NCBI RefSeq assembly: GCF_000306945.1
Contig: NC_018518.1
Coordinates: 744,001-808,000, forward strand
DNA from: Bordetella pertussis 18323
Lineage (GTDB): Bacteria; Pseudomonadota; Gammaproteobacteria; Burkholderiales; Burkholderiaceae_B
Length of the DNA: 64,000 nt
Direction: 5' to 3'
Shown here: positions 26,313-34,235 of the stretch, one piece after another
How positions within the stretch are numbered: position 1 is the first letter of the stretch
How the letters are laid out: every line of letters starts with the position of its first letter
Notes under the pieces: generated by a model
What the model was told of the DNA's origin: nothing
What the model saw: the letters and a program-made list of their open reading frames with translations, nothing else
The model's database searches: none
Position numbers and translations under genes: made by a program

Positions 26313-27464
26313 ATGAAGTTCGATACGCTGCTGACCCATGGCGGTCGCGACCCGAAGGCGCACAAGGGGATGGTGAACACACCTGTCTACCGCACCTCAA
26401 CCGTTGTATTCGAGTCCATGGCCGAGTACAAGGCAACCCGTGGCGCGAAGTTCGACCACGTACGCTACGGGCGGCTCGGCACGCACACCGTGAAGGAGCT
26501 GGAGAACCTGGTGGCCGCCATCGAAGGCGGCCATCGGGCGGTTCTCACGCCCTCGGGCGTTTCGGCCATCGCCACGACCCTCAATACCCTGGCCCGTCCG
26601 GGCTCGCACATCCTGGTGCCAGACAACGTCTATTACCCCTGTCGCGAGTTCTGCGAAAAGGTGCTGGCGCCGCGCGGCGTGCGCGTCGAGTACTACGCCG
26701 GTTCGGAGGTCGAGCGCCTGGTCCGCCCCGATACCTCGGTCGTGTACTGCGAGAGCCCTGGTTCGCTGACCATGGAAATGCAGGATTTCGCCCGCATCGC
26801 CGCCGCCGCGCATGCGGTCGGCGCCAAGGTGGTGGCCGACAACACCTGGGCGACGCCGGTATTCCTGCAGCCGTTCGAGCACGGCATCGACGTCTCCATC
26901 CATGCCGCCACCAAGTACCTGGTGGGCCATTCGGACGTGATGATGGGGACGGTGACGGCGCATGACCCCGAGCTGTGGCTGGCCATCCGCACGGAAGCGG
27001 CCGCGCAGGGCCTGTCCATCAGCCCCGACGACGCCTATCTGGCCACGCGCGGTATCCGCACGCTGGGGGTGCGCATGGCGGCGCACTACCGCAACGCGCT
27101 GGACGTGGCGCAATGGCTGGCCGGGCATCCACGGGTGGCGCAGGTGCTGTATCCGGCGCTGCCGCAGCACCCCGACCACGCGCTGTGGCGCCGCCAGATG
27201 CGCGGCGCCTCGGGCCTGCTGACCCTCGAACTGGAGCCCTGCAGCCTCGAGCAGCGCGACGCCTTCATCGACCGGCTGACGCTGTTTGCCATCGGCGCGA
27301 GCTGGGGCGGCTACGAGAGCCTGGTGCTGCCGGCCGATACCGCCGGCAAGCGCAGCCTGGCGGGCAGGGACTATGCCGGGCCGCTGGTGCGGCTGCATAT
27401 CGGATTGGAAGATGTCGAAGACTTGAAGCGCGACCTGGACCAGGCGCTGCGCCGGGAGGATTGA
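26313..27464 (+). CDS. metC: Cystathionine beta-lyase-type PLP enzyme
   Basis: 383-aa Cys/Met-metabolism PLP-dependent enzyme. The PLP Lys is in SIHAATKYLVGHSDVMMG. Upstream are VRYGRLGTHTVKELENLVAAIEG and VVADNTWATPVFLQP (PLP Asp), and downstream ASWGGYESLVLP, the pattern of MetC-type beta-lyases rather than gamma-synthases. It cleaves C-S bonds of cystathionine, cystine or similar S-substituted cysteines to pyruvate, ammonia and a thiol. First gene of an operon ending in a thiol-dioxygenase/rhodanese fusion, so a catabolic beta-lyase is as likely as methionine synthesis. Confidence 0.86.
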   Translation: MKFDTLLTHGGRDPKAHKGMVNTPVYRTSTVVFESMAEYKATRGAKFDHVRYGRLGTHTVKELENLVAAIEGGHRAVLTPSGVSAIATTLNTLARPGSHILVPDNVYYPCREFCEKVLAPRGVRVEYYAGSEVERLVRPDTSVVYCESPGSLTMEMQDFARIAAAAHAVGAKVVADNTWATPVFLQPFEHGIDVSIHAATKYLVGHSDVMMGTVTAHDPELWLAIRTEAAAQGLSISPDDAYLATRGIRTLGVRMAAHYRNALDVAQWLAGHPRVAQVLYPALPQHPDHALWRRQMRGASGLLTLELEPCSLEQRDAFIDRLTLFAIGASWGGYESLVLPADTAGKRSLAGRDYAGPLVRLHIGLEDVEDLKRDLDQALRRED

Positions 27465-27467
27465 ACC

Positions 27468-28499
27468 GTGTCGAAAATACAAGACTTGTTGTCCGGCATG
27501 CAGCCGGGAACCGTGGCGCATGACTACCTGCCGGTGGGCACCATGAGCTCGGGCATGGCCATCGCCATCCCGGTGACGGTGATCAAGGGGGCGGCGCCGG
27601 GACCTTGCCTGTGGGTCAATGGACAGGTGCATGGCAATGAACTCAACGGCGTGATCGCCGCGGTGGAGCTGGGCCGCCGGGTGGATCCGGCCGCGCTGTC
27701 GGGCAGCCTGGTCATCACGCCCACGGCCAACCCCCTGGGGCTGGACAACCGCACCAAGACGGCGCCGCAGGATCTGCAGGACCTGGACCAGACTTTCCCG
27801 GGCAATCCGCAGGGGATGGTGACCAACCATATGGCCCATGCCCTGTTCCAGGAAGTTCGGGCGGTGGCCTCGTGCCTGGTGAACATGCATACGATGGGCT
27901 CGATCCACGACAGCAAGCCGTACTGTGTCTACAAGGTCTTTCCGGGCAGCGCGGTCACCGAGGCGCAGCTGCTGCGCATGACCTCGTTCTTCGAACCCTC
28001 GGTCAGCTGCCGCATGGACGTGGGCGGCGCGGGCGAACTGCCCGGCAACATTGCCGGCGGGCTGGATTACCAGTGCCTGGCCATCGATGTGCCGGCCTTC
28101 ATGGTCGAACTGGGCCAGGGCAGCTGGTACACGCCGGAGAACGTCGAGCAGGCGCTGACCGGGCTGCTGCGCCTGGCGAGCCACCTGGGCCTCATCGACG
28201 AAAGCGGCGTATCCGCCGGCGCTCCCGCGCCCGCCAGCGTGCGCCGGGTCACCCGGCGCCGCTGGGTGATGGCGCGCCATGGGGGCTTGTTCCTGGCGGC
28301 CGGGCGGGCCGGCCAGATCGTGCCGGCCGGCGCGCCGCTGGGCCGCATCGTGGATTTGCATGGCGCCGGGGTGGAGGCCGTCAGCCTGGATACCGATTGC
28401 ATCGTCATCGGCATGCGACGCGATCCGGTGGTGCACACCGGCGACCGCGTGGCGTTCGTGGCAACGCAATGGGACCAGGCCGATATCGGCGCCGGCTGA
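27468..28499 (+). CDS. Succinylglutamate desuccinylase/aspartoacylase family zinc hydrolase
   Basis: 343-aa M14-like deacylase. The zinc motif is WVNGQVHGNELNGVIAAVELGRR (HxxE), and the third ligand is probably the His in CLVNMHTMGS. ITPTANPLGLDNRTK and FMVELGQG follow the family pattern. The C-terminal 90 residues are the usual all-beta domain (GGLFLAAGRAGQIVPAG). It would remove an N-acyl or amide group from a small substrate. GTG start 4 nt after the metC-like stop implies coupling, so it may deacylate the compound cleaved by the PLP lyase. Confidence 0.85.
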   Translation: MSKIQDLLSGMQPGTVAHDYLPVGTMSSGMAIAIPVTVIKGAAPGPCLWVNGQVHGNELNGVIAAVELGRRVDPAALSGSLVITPTANPLGLDNRTKTAPQDLQDLDQTFPGNPQGMVTNHMAHALFQEVRAVASCLVNMHTMGSIHDSKPYCVYKVFPGSAVTEAQLLRMTSFFEPSVSCRMDVGGAGELPGNIAGGLDYQCLAIDVPAFMVELGQGSWYTPENVEQALTGLLRLASHLGLIDESGVSAGAPAPASVRRVTRRRWVMARHGGLFLAAGRAGQIVPAGAPLGRIVDLHGAGVEAVSLDTDCIVIGMRRDPVVHTGDRVAFVATQWDQADIGAG

Positions 28500-28627
28500 G
28501 GCGCGGCGCCGCGATACCCGTCCATTCCGATTCGAGCAGGTCCGGCGCCGCGGGCGGCGCCGGTGGTTGCGTTCGGCCCGCGCCCGCGGCGCGTGGCCTT
28601 TTTCAACGAAGAACAGAGGGGAATACC

Positions 28628-29599
28628 ATGCAACATACTCTCGCGAAGTATCTGGCCGCCGCCGTCGCGGTACTGCCCTGGACCGCCGGGGCGCAGGACA
28701 AGGCCGCCAAGCCCTGGCAGCCGGACGGCCCGGTGACGCTCATCCTGGGCTATGGCGCGGGCGGCGGGCACTATGCCCTGGCGCAGGTGCTCCAGGCCCG
28801 CATGGCCGAGGAACTGGGCCAGCCGCTGATCGTCATGCCCAAGCCGGGCGCCGGCGGATTGATCGCGACCGACTTCGTCGCCAACGCGCGGCCCGACGGC
28901 CGCACCATCACCTGGTCCGGGCCGGGCGTGCTGACGATCTGGCCGCAGTTGCGCCAGATTTCCTATGACCCCAAGAAGCTGACCCCGGTCAACCTGCTGG
29001 TCCAGATGGGCTACATGCTGGTGACCAAGCCGGGAGAAAGCCGCTGGAACAGCGTGCAGGACGTGATTGACGGCAGCAAGAGCGGCGACGTGACGTATTC
29101 GTCGGTGGGCGTGGGCACCTCGAACTCGATGACCGGCCATTTGCTCAATGCCATGACCGGCAGCCGGCTGCGCGAGATCGGCTACAAAGGGGGCGGCCCG
29201 GCGCTGATGTCCACCATGGCCGGCGAGACCGATATCGGGTTCGGCGATACGGCCACCCATGAGCTGATCGCCGCCGGCCGGCTGCGCGCCATCGCCACCA
29301 CCACCCGCCAGCGCGAGCCGCGTTTTCCCGACGTGCTGACGGTGGCCGAGACCGTGCCGGGCTACGAGGTGACCAACTGGCTGGGCGTCATCGCGCCGCC
29401 GGGCACGCCGCAGCCCATCGTGGATCGCTACCAGCAGATCTTCGCCAAGCTGATGGCCGAGCCGGAGATCGCCAAGCGCGTCAAGGAACTGGGCATGACG
29501 CCCGACGTCGGCACGCCGCAGGCATTCAGCGAGCTGATCGATTCGGAGACGCAGCTGTGGAAGCGCCTGATCCGCGACCAGAACATCAAGGTTGAGTAA
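28628..29599 (+). CDS. TctC/Bug family periplasmic substrate-binding protein
   Basis: 323 aa with a signal peptide ending TAGAQDKAA. The first strand and loop read PDGPVTLILGYGAGGGHYALAQVL, a variant of the usual VPFPPGGxTD, so the carboxylate-binding loop is altered (Gly-His where Thr/Ser-Asp is common). The rest (IVMPKPGAGGLIATDFVANARPDG; LREIGYKGGGPALMSTMAG) is standard. It lies between the deacylase and the dioxygenase-rhodanese gene, suggesting uptake of the operon's substrate, possibly a sulfur-containing carboxylate. Confidence 0.88.
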   Translation: MQHTLAKYLAAAVAVLPWTAGAQDKAAKPWQPDGPVTLILGYGAGGGHYALAQVLQARMAEELGQPLIVMPKPGAGGLIATDFVANARPDGRTITWSGPGVLTIWPQLRQISYDPKKLTPVNLLVQMGYMLVTKPGESRWNSVQDVIDGSKSGDVTYSSVGVGTSNSMTGHLLNAMTGSRLREIGYKGGGPALMSTMAGETDIGFGDTATHELIAAGRLRAIATTTRQREPRFPDVLTVAETVPGYEVTNWLGVIAPPGTPQPIVDRYQQIFAKLMAEPEIAKRVKELGMTPDVGTPQAFSELIDSETQLWKRLIRDQNIKVE

Positions 29600-29623
29600 A
29601 GCATGCCGACAGGAGAGAAGACG

Positions 29624-31708
29624 ATGACTACGATGCAACAACGTTACGATGCGGTGAAAGACGCCATGGCGCAGATCGGCCGTCTGGCTGCGCAGCTCGA
29701 CGGCGAGGCGCTGCGCGAGGCGATCGGCCCGGTGCTGGTCGCCCTGGGCGAGCGCGACGAGCTGTTTCCGCGCGATGAGTTCCCGATCCGGGCCGGCAAG
29801 CCCGGCGGGCTGTATCAGTTGTGGCGCGGCGAGAGCGGCGACCTGGCCCTGTATGCGTCGGCGGGCAAGACCGGCAAGAAGCAGCCGCCGCACGATCACA
29901 CCACCTGGGCGGTGATCGCCGGCGTGTACGGCGAAGAGCACAACGTGTTCTTCGAACGCACCGACGATGGCTCGCGCGCCGGTTTCGGCACGTTGCGCCA
30001 GATCGACGCCCTGACCGTGGTCCAGGGCAACGCCGCGCGCCTGAGCGGCGAGGTGTTCCACACGATCGAAGTCGTGTCCGAGGAAGATTCGCTGCACCTG
30101 CACCTGTATGGCCGCGCGCTCGATACGCTGAGCGGACGCATCAATTTCGCCACGGAAGAAGGCGGCGCCTATACCCGCTTCATGGCGGTGCCGGAAACCT
30201 ACGCGCCCTGGATCGCGCCGCGCGATTTGTACGAGATGCTGACCGACGGCGGCGAGCTGGCCATCCTGGACGTGCGCGAGAACGGCGTCTATACCCAGGG
30301 GCACCTGTTCCATGCCGCGTCCATGCCGTTGTCGGTGTTCGAGCTGCGCGTCGACGACGGACTGCCGTCGCCGCACGTGCGCATCGTGGTGATCGACGAC
30401 GCCGACGGCCTGGCCGAGCAGGCGGTGCGCCTGCTGCATCAGCGCGGCTACCACAACGTGGCGGTGCTGCAGGGCGGACAGCCGGGCTGGAATGCTGCCG
30501 GCCTGCCGGTATATACCGGCGTTTTCGTGCCCAGCAAGGCTTTTGGCGAAGTGGCCGAGCACGTCTACGGCACGCCCAGCATCAGCGCCGTCGAGCTCGA
30601 CGCGCTGCGGCGCAGCGAGGAGGTGCTGGTGCTCGACAGCCGCACCGAACAGGAATTCAACCTGATGTCGGTGCCGGGCGCCTATTCGTGCCCGGGCGCC
30701 GAGCTGGTGGCGCGTGCGCTGGACCATGCCGGCCCCATCGTCGTCAACTGCGCCGGCCGTACCCGCTCCATCATCGGCGCGCAGTCGCTGCGCAACGCCG
30801 GCAAGACAGACGTGCGGGCCCTGGAAAACGGCACGATGGGCCAGCACCTGGCCGGCCTGCCGCTCGAACGCGGCAAGTCCGCCAGCTACCTGGACCGCCC
30901 GGTCGCCGCCGGCGCCGCGCAGGCGGCGCAGGCGTGGGCGCTGGGCATGTCCATCGCCACGCTGGACGCGGGCGAATTGCACGACATGCTGTCCAACCCC
31001 TATCGCACCACGTACCTGTTCGACGCACGCGATCCGTCCTGCTCGTCGCGGGCGACCCTGCCGCGCGCGGTGGCCGCGCCCGGGGGACAGCTGGTCCAGC
31101 AGACGGATTACTACGCGCCGGTGCGCAATGCGCGCATCGTGGTGTTCGACACCGACGGCGTGCAGGCGCCGATGACCGCCGGCTGGCTGCACCAGATGGG
31201 CTGGGAAGTCTATCTGCACCGGCCCGAGGCAACGGCGCTGGTCGCGCCGCCGCGCGTCGAGTACGACGACGAGCGTGGCGTGCCGGTCGAGGCCGTCGCG
31301 GCCGACGCCGTGATCATCGACGTGGGGGATTCGCGTACCTATCGGGCCGGCCACCTGGCCGGCGCCGCCTGGGCGCCGCGCTCGCGCCTGCCGGCCTTGC
31401 TGGCGCAGCGCAAGCCCGCCGGGCCGCTGCTGTTCACGTGCGCGGACGGTCGGGTCTCGCGGCTGGCGGCGGCCGACGCCGCCGCGCAGGGCTACCAGGC
31501 CGCCTACCTGAAGGGAGGCACCGCGGCGCTGGGCGCGGACCGGCTGCGCGGCGACGCGCCGCAGTTCCTGACCGAGGCGATCGACGTCTGGTACCGCCCC
31601 TATGACCGCGAGACCGGCATCGAGGAAGCCATGCACCAGTACCTGAGCTGGGAAACCGGCCTGCTGGACAAGGTCCGGTCCGACCCCACCGTGGCGTTTC
31701 GCATCTGA
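29624..31708 (+). CDS. Thiol dioxygenase-like cupin fused to four rhodanese-like domains
   Basis: 694 aa counted from ATG 29624 (29603 is possible). The N-terminal 200 residues resemble cysteine dioxygenase: metal-type QPPHDHTTWAVIAGVYGEEHN and a later His in GEVFHTIEVVSEEDSLHLHLYGR. Then come four rhodanese-like domains at about 210-310, 325-425, 450-550 and 565-660. The loop Cys is present in the second (IVVNCAGRTRS) and fourth (LLFTCADGRVSR) but replaced by Asp in the first (IVVIDDADG) and third (IVVFDTDG), giving alternating inactive and active units. It likely oxidises a thiol and handles sulfane sulfur released by the PLP lyase upstream. Last gene before a strong hairpin. Confidence 0.85.
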   Translation: MTTMQQRYDAVKDAMAQIGRLAAQLDGEALREAIGPVLVALGERDELFPRDEFPIRAGKPGGLYQLWRGESGDLALYASAGKTGKKQPPHDHTTWAVIAGVYGEEHNVFFERTDDGSRAGFGTLRQIDALTVVQGNAARLSGEVFHTIEVVSEEDSLHLHLYGRALDTLSGRINFATEEGGAYTRFMAVPETYAPWIAPRDLYEMLTDGGELAILDVRENGVYTQGHLFHAASMPLSVFELRVDDGLPSPHVRIVVIDDADGLAEQAVRLLHQRGYHNVAVLQGGQPGWNAAGLPVYTGVFVPSKAFGEVAEHVYGTPSISAVELDALRRSEEVLVLDSRTEQEFNLMSVPGAYSCPGAELVARALDHAGPIVVNCAGRTRSIIGAQSLRNAGKTDVRALENGTMGQHLAGLPLERGKSASYLDRPVAAGAAQAAQAWALGMSIATLDAGELHDMLSNPYRTTYLFDARDPSCSSRATLPRAVAAPGGQLVQQTDYYAPVRNARIVVFDTDGVQAPMTAGWLHQMGWEVYLHRPEATALVAPPRVEYDDERGVPVEAVAADAVIIDVGDSRTYRAGHLAGAAWAPRSRLPALLAQRKPAGPLLFTCADGRVSRLAAADAAAQGYQAAYLKGGTAALGADRLRGDAPQFLTEAIDVWYRPYDRETGIEEAMHQYLSWETGLLDKVRSDPTVAFRI

Positions 31709-31713
31709 ACGCG

Positions 31714-31750
31714 GCGACGGCCCCGCGCGCTTGCGCGCCGGGGCCGTCGC
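31714..31750. terminator. Strong GC-rich hairpin between convergent genes
   Basis: GCGACGGCCCC-GCGCGC pairs with GCGCGC-CGGGGCCGTCGC across TTG with one bulged base. There is no T run, but its place between the 3' ends of two convergent genes (stops at 31708 and 31775) fits a shared bidirectional terminator. Confidence 0.65.
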
Positions 31751-31774
31751 GGCCGGCAGGCGAGCCCGGACTGC

Positions 31775-32767
31775 TCAGCTGGGCGTGATGCCGGCCGCTT
31801 CCACGAACGATTTCCAGCGCTGCTTGTCCTGCTGCACGAAGGCGTCGATTTCGGCGGGGGTGGCCGGCGGGTAGGTCAGAAAGCCCTGGTCCACGTAGGT
31901 CTTCTGTACCGAAGGCTTGGCGATGGTCTGCCGGAACTCGTGGTTCAGCTTCTGGACGATCTCCGCCGGCGTCTTGCGCGGCGCGAACACCGCATGCCAG
32001 GTGACGACTTCGTAGTCGCTGCCGATCACGCTGGCGATCGTCGGCAGCTTGGGGGCCCAGGGCAGGGGCTCGGCGCTGGAGACGGCCAGGGCGGTCAGCT
32101 TGCCGGCCCTGACCAGCGGGTCGACGACCGACCAGGCATCGATGTGGAAGGTATTGCGTCCGGCCGCCAGGTCGGACATCGCCGTCATGTCCTTGTAGGG
32201 GACATGCAGCACGCCCGGCGCGCCGATCTTCTTGGTGAAGATCGCGCTGGCGATGTGGCTGGACGTGCCGATGCCATACGAGCTGTAGCTGCACTGCTGC
32301 TGGTTCTTGCGCAGGTAGTCGATGAAGGCCTGCGGGGTCTTGATGCCCAGGCCGGCGTTGACCACTAGCACCAGGGGCAGCTTGGCGGTGCGCGAGACGG
32401 CCGCGAAATCCTTGTCGGGATCGAAGGGCAGGGTGCGGTAGACGTACGGGTTGATGCAGAACGGCGTGGCCGTGGAATAGAGCAGGGTGGTGCCGTCGGG
32501 GCGGGAAATGCCGACCTGGCGGGTGCCGATGTTGCCGGCGGCGCCGGGCTTGTTCTCGACGATGAACTTGCCGCCCAGGCGTTCGCTGACGTCATTGACC
32601 AGCAGGCGGGCTATGACATCGGTGCTGCCGCCCGAGCCGTACGGCACGACGACGGTGACCGGACCGGCGGGGTAGGCGCCCGCCTGCGCCAGGGCAAGCC
32701 GGGGCAGGGCGGCGGCTCCGCACAGGCCGGTCAGTACTCTCAATGCATTGCGACGCTGATTGTTCAT
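31775..32767 (-). CDS. TctC/Bug family periplasmic substrate-binding protein
   Basis: 330 aa from MNNQRRNALRVL. An Arg-rich N-terminus (NQRRNALR) and hydrophobic stretch end at LPRLALAQAGAY, which looks Tat-like but lacks a second consecutive Arg motif of the strict type. Mature start YPAGPVTVVVPYGSGGSTDVIAR is the canonical Bug loop, with FIVENKPGAAGNIGTRQVG and VLHVPYKDMTAMSDLAAG. It is the last gene of the hyuA-hyuB-oxidoreductase-tctC operon on the minus strand and is the likely binding protein for that pathway's substrate. Confidence 0.9.
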   Translation of the reverse strand: MNNQRRNALRVLTGLCGAAALPRLALAQAGAYPAGPVTVVVPYGSGGSTDVIARLLVNDVSERLGGKFIVENKPGAAGNIGTRQVGISRPDGTTLLYSTATPFCINPYVYRTLPFDPDKDFAAVSRTAKLPLVLVVNAGLGIKTPQAFIDYLRKNQQQCSYSSYGIGTSSHIASAIFTKKIGAPGVLHVPYKDMTAMSDLAAGRNTFHIDAWSVVDPLVRAGKLTALAVSSAEPLPWAPKLPTIASVIGSDYEVVTWHAVFAPRKTPAEIVQKLNHEFRQTIAKPSVQKTYVDQGFLTYPPATPAEIDAFVQQDKQRWKSFVEAAGITPS

Positions 32768-32875
32768 GGAGCGCTCCATAGATATTTTTCCGGTTCGCTT
32801 CGGCGGCCGGGGCATCGGGACGGTGCGAGGCCCTGGCCGGGTGGATGAGCGAGAACCGGTGTCTGCGCCCGCTGT

Positions 32876-34210
32876 TCAGCGGGCCCTCCAGTGGTCGTAG
32901 GCATCCCGCGCCTGGTACCAGCTGCCGATCGCGAACAGGAACCACGGGTTGCCGAAGTAGAAAGGATGGCCTGGAATTTCCCCCATATCGAATGCGTTGA
33001 TCGGTTCGCCCGACTGCGTGGCGATCTTGCGGCCGACGCAGTGGCCCAGGTAGCTCATCATGGCCACGCCGCTGCCATTGCAGCCCAGCGCGTAATGCAA
33101 GCCGTCGGCGCCGCCGATGTGGGGCATCGAGTCCAGCGTCATGGCGACGTTGCCGCCCCAGCTGTGGGTGATGCGCGTGCCGGCCAGTTGCGGAAAGCGC
33201 TTGAGCATGGCGCGGTACAGCAGCCGGGCGGTGGTCGCCTCGTCGGTGGGCACGAAGCGCGCGCGCCCGCCGAACAGCAGCCGCCGCCCGTCCGGCGAGA
33301 GCCGGTAGTGGTTGACGACGCGGCGCGACTCGGACACGGCCCGATTGGTCGGCAGCAGGCTGGCGGCGAGGTCCGGCGGCAGCGCTTCGGTGGCGATCAT
33401 GTGGGTGCAGACCGGCACGATGCGGCGCTTCAGGCCGCCGAGGTTGGCGCCCGTATAGCCGATGGTGGCGATGACCACCTGGCCGGCCCGCACGGTGCCC
33501 CGCGCGGTATGGACGTCATAGCCGCCGGCGCGGCGCTCGATGCGTTCGACCGGCGTGCGGCCAAGCACGCGCGCGCCCGCGTCGCGTGCCGCCCGCAGCA
33601 TGCCGCCATAGAGCTGGGCGGGTTGCAGGTGGCCGGCGTGCTCGATCAGCGCGGCGCCGTGGTACACGGACGAGCCGATCTCGGCGGCCAGCTCCTCGCG
33701 CGGGATCATGCGCGCCTGCGATCCGGTGCAGGCATTGAGCTGGTCCAGGCGCGCCTGCCAGCTCTGGTAGTGCGCGGGCACCCACATGGTGGTGAGCCGC
33801 CCCGTGCGGCGCCAGCCGCACTCGATGGCGTACCGTTCGATCAATGATTCGACATAGGCCATCGAGGCCGCGGCGTCGCGCAGCCGCGCGGCCAGGCGCT
33901 CGGCGCGCTGGCCGGCGCTTTCGCCGACCGCGGCGAGCGCCTTCTTCTGCACGTTGACGCCGCCCGACACCTGCCCGCCGGAACGGGTGCTGGCGCCTTC
34001 GCCGGGACGGCCGGCCTCCAGCACCACGGCCTCGATGCCGGCCTCGCGCAGGGCCAGGGCGCAGCACACGCCGGTGTAGCCGCCGCCCACGATGGCCACG
34101 TCGGCGCTGGCCGGCAGGGTGTCCTCGCCGCATTCGGGCGGCTCGTAGCCCTCCCACCAGTAGGGCCGCCGGCGAAAATCCGGCGCAAAGATGTCCCTGG
34201 ACGCGGCCAT
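32876..34210 (-). CDS. FAD-dependent amine/amino-acid oxidoreductase (DAO family)
   Basis: 444 aa from MAASRDIF. N-terminal dinucleotide fold DVAIVGGGYTGVCCALALREAG at about residues 35-60, then GGQVSGGVN. The C-terminus has MPHIGGADGLHYALGCNGSGVAMMSYLG, the conserved FAD contact. The segment order and WWEGYEPPE near the start resemble gamma-glutamylputrescine oxidase (PuuB)-type enzymes, which oxidise secondary or primary amines. The start at 34210 has GGGAG 9 nt upstream; ATG 34225 is an alternative. It lies 26 nt after hyuB, so it is part of the hydantoinase-type operon. Confidence 0.88.
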   Translation of the reverse strand: MAASRDIFAPDFRRRPYWWEGYEPPECGEDTLPASADVAIVGGGYTGVCCALALREAGIEAVVLEAGRPGEGASTRSGGQVSGGVNVQKKALAAVGESAGQRAERLAARLRDAAASMAYVESLIERYAIECGWRRTGRLTTMWVPAHYQSWQARLDQLNACTGSQARMIPREELAAEIGSSVYHGAALIEHAGHLQPAQLYGGMLRAARDAGARVLGRTPVERIERRAGGYDVHTARGTVRAGQVVIATIGYTGANLGGLKRRIVPVCTHMIATEALPPDLAASLLPTNRAVSESRRVVNHYRLSPDGRRLLFGGRARFVPTDEATTARLLYRAMLKRFPQLAGTRITHSWGGNVAMTLDSMPHIGGADGLHYALGCNGSGVAMMSYLGHCVGRKIATQSGEPINAFDMGEIPGHPFYFGNPWFLFAIGSWYQARDAYDHWRAR

Positions 34211-34235
34211 GTTCGGCTCCCGCATGGCTGCGCGC

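Noticed and set aside
28067..31636. A 1,189-codon open frame on the minus strand
   Set aside because: It lies antisense to the TctC and dioxygenase-rhodanese genes. Its composition is Arg/Gln/His/Ala-rich without domains, as expected for antisense frames in GC-rich DNA.
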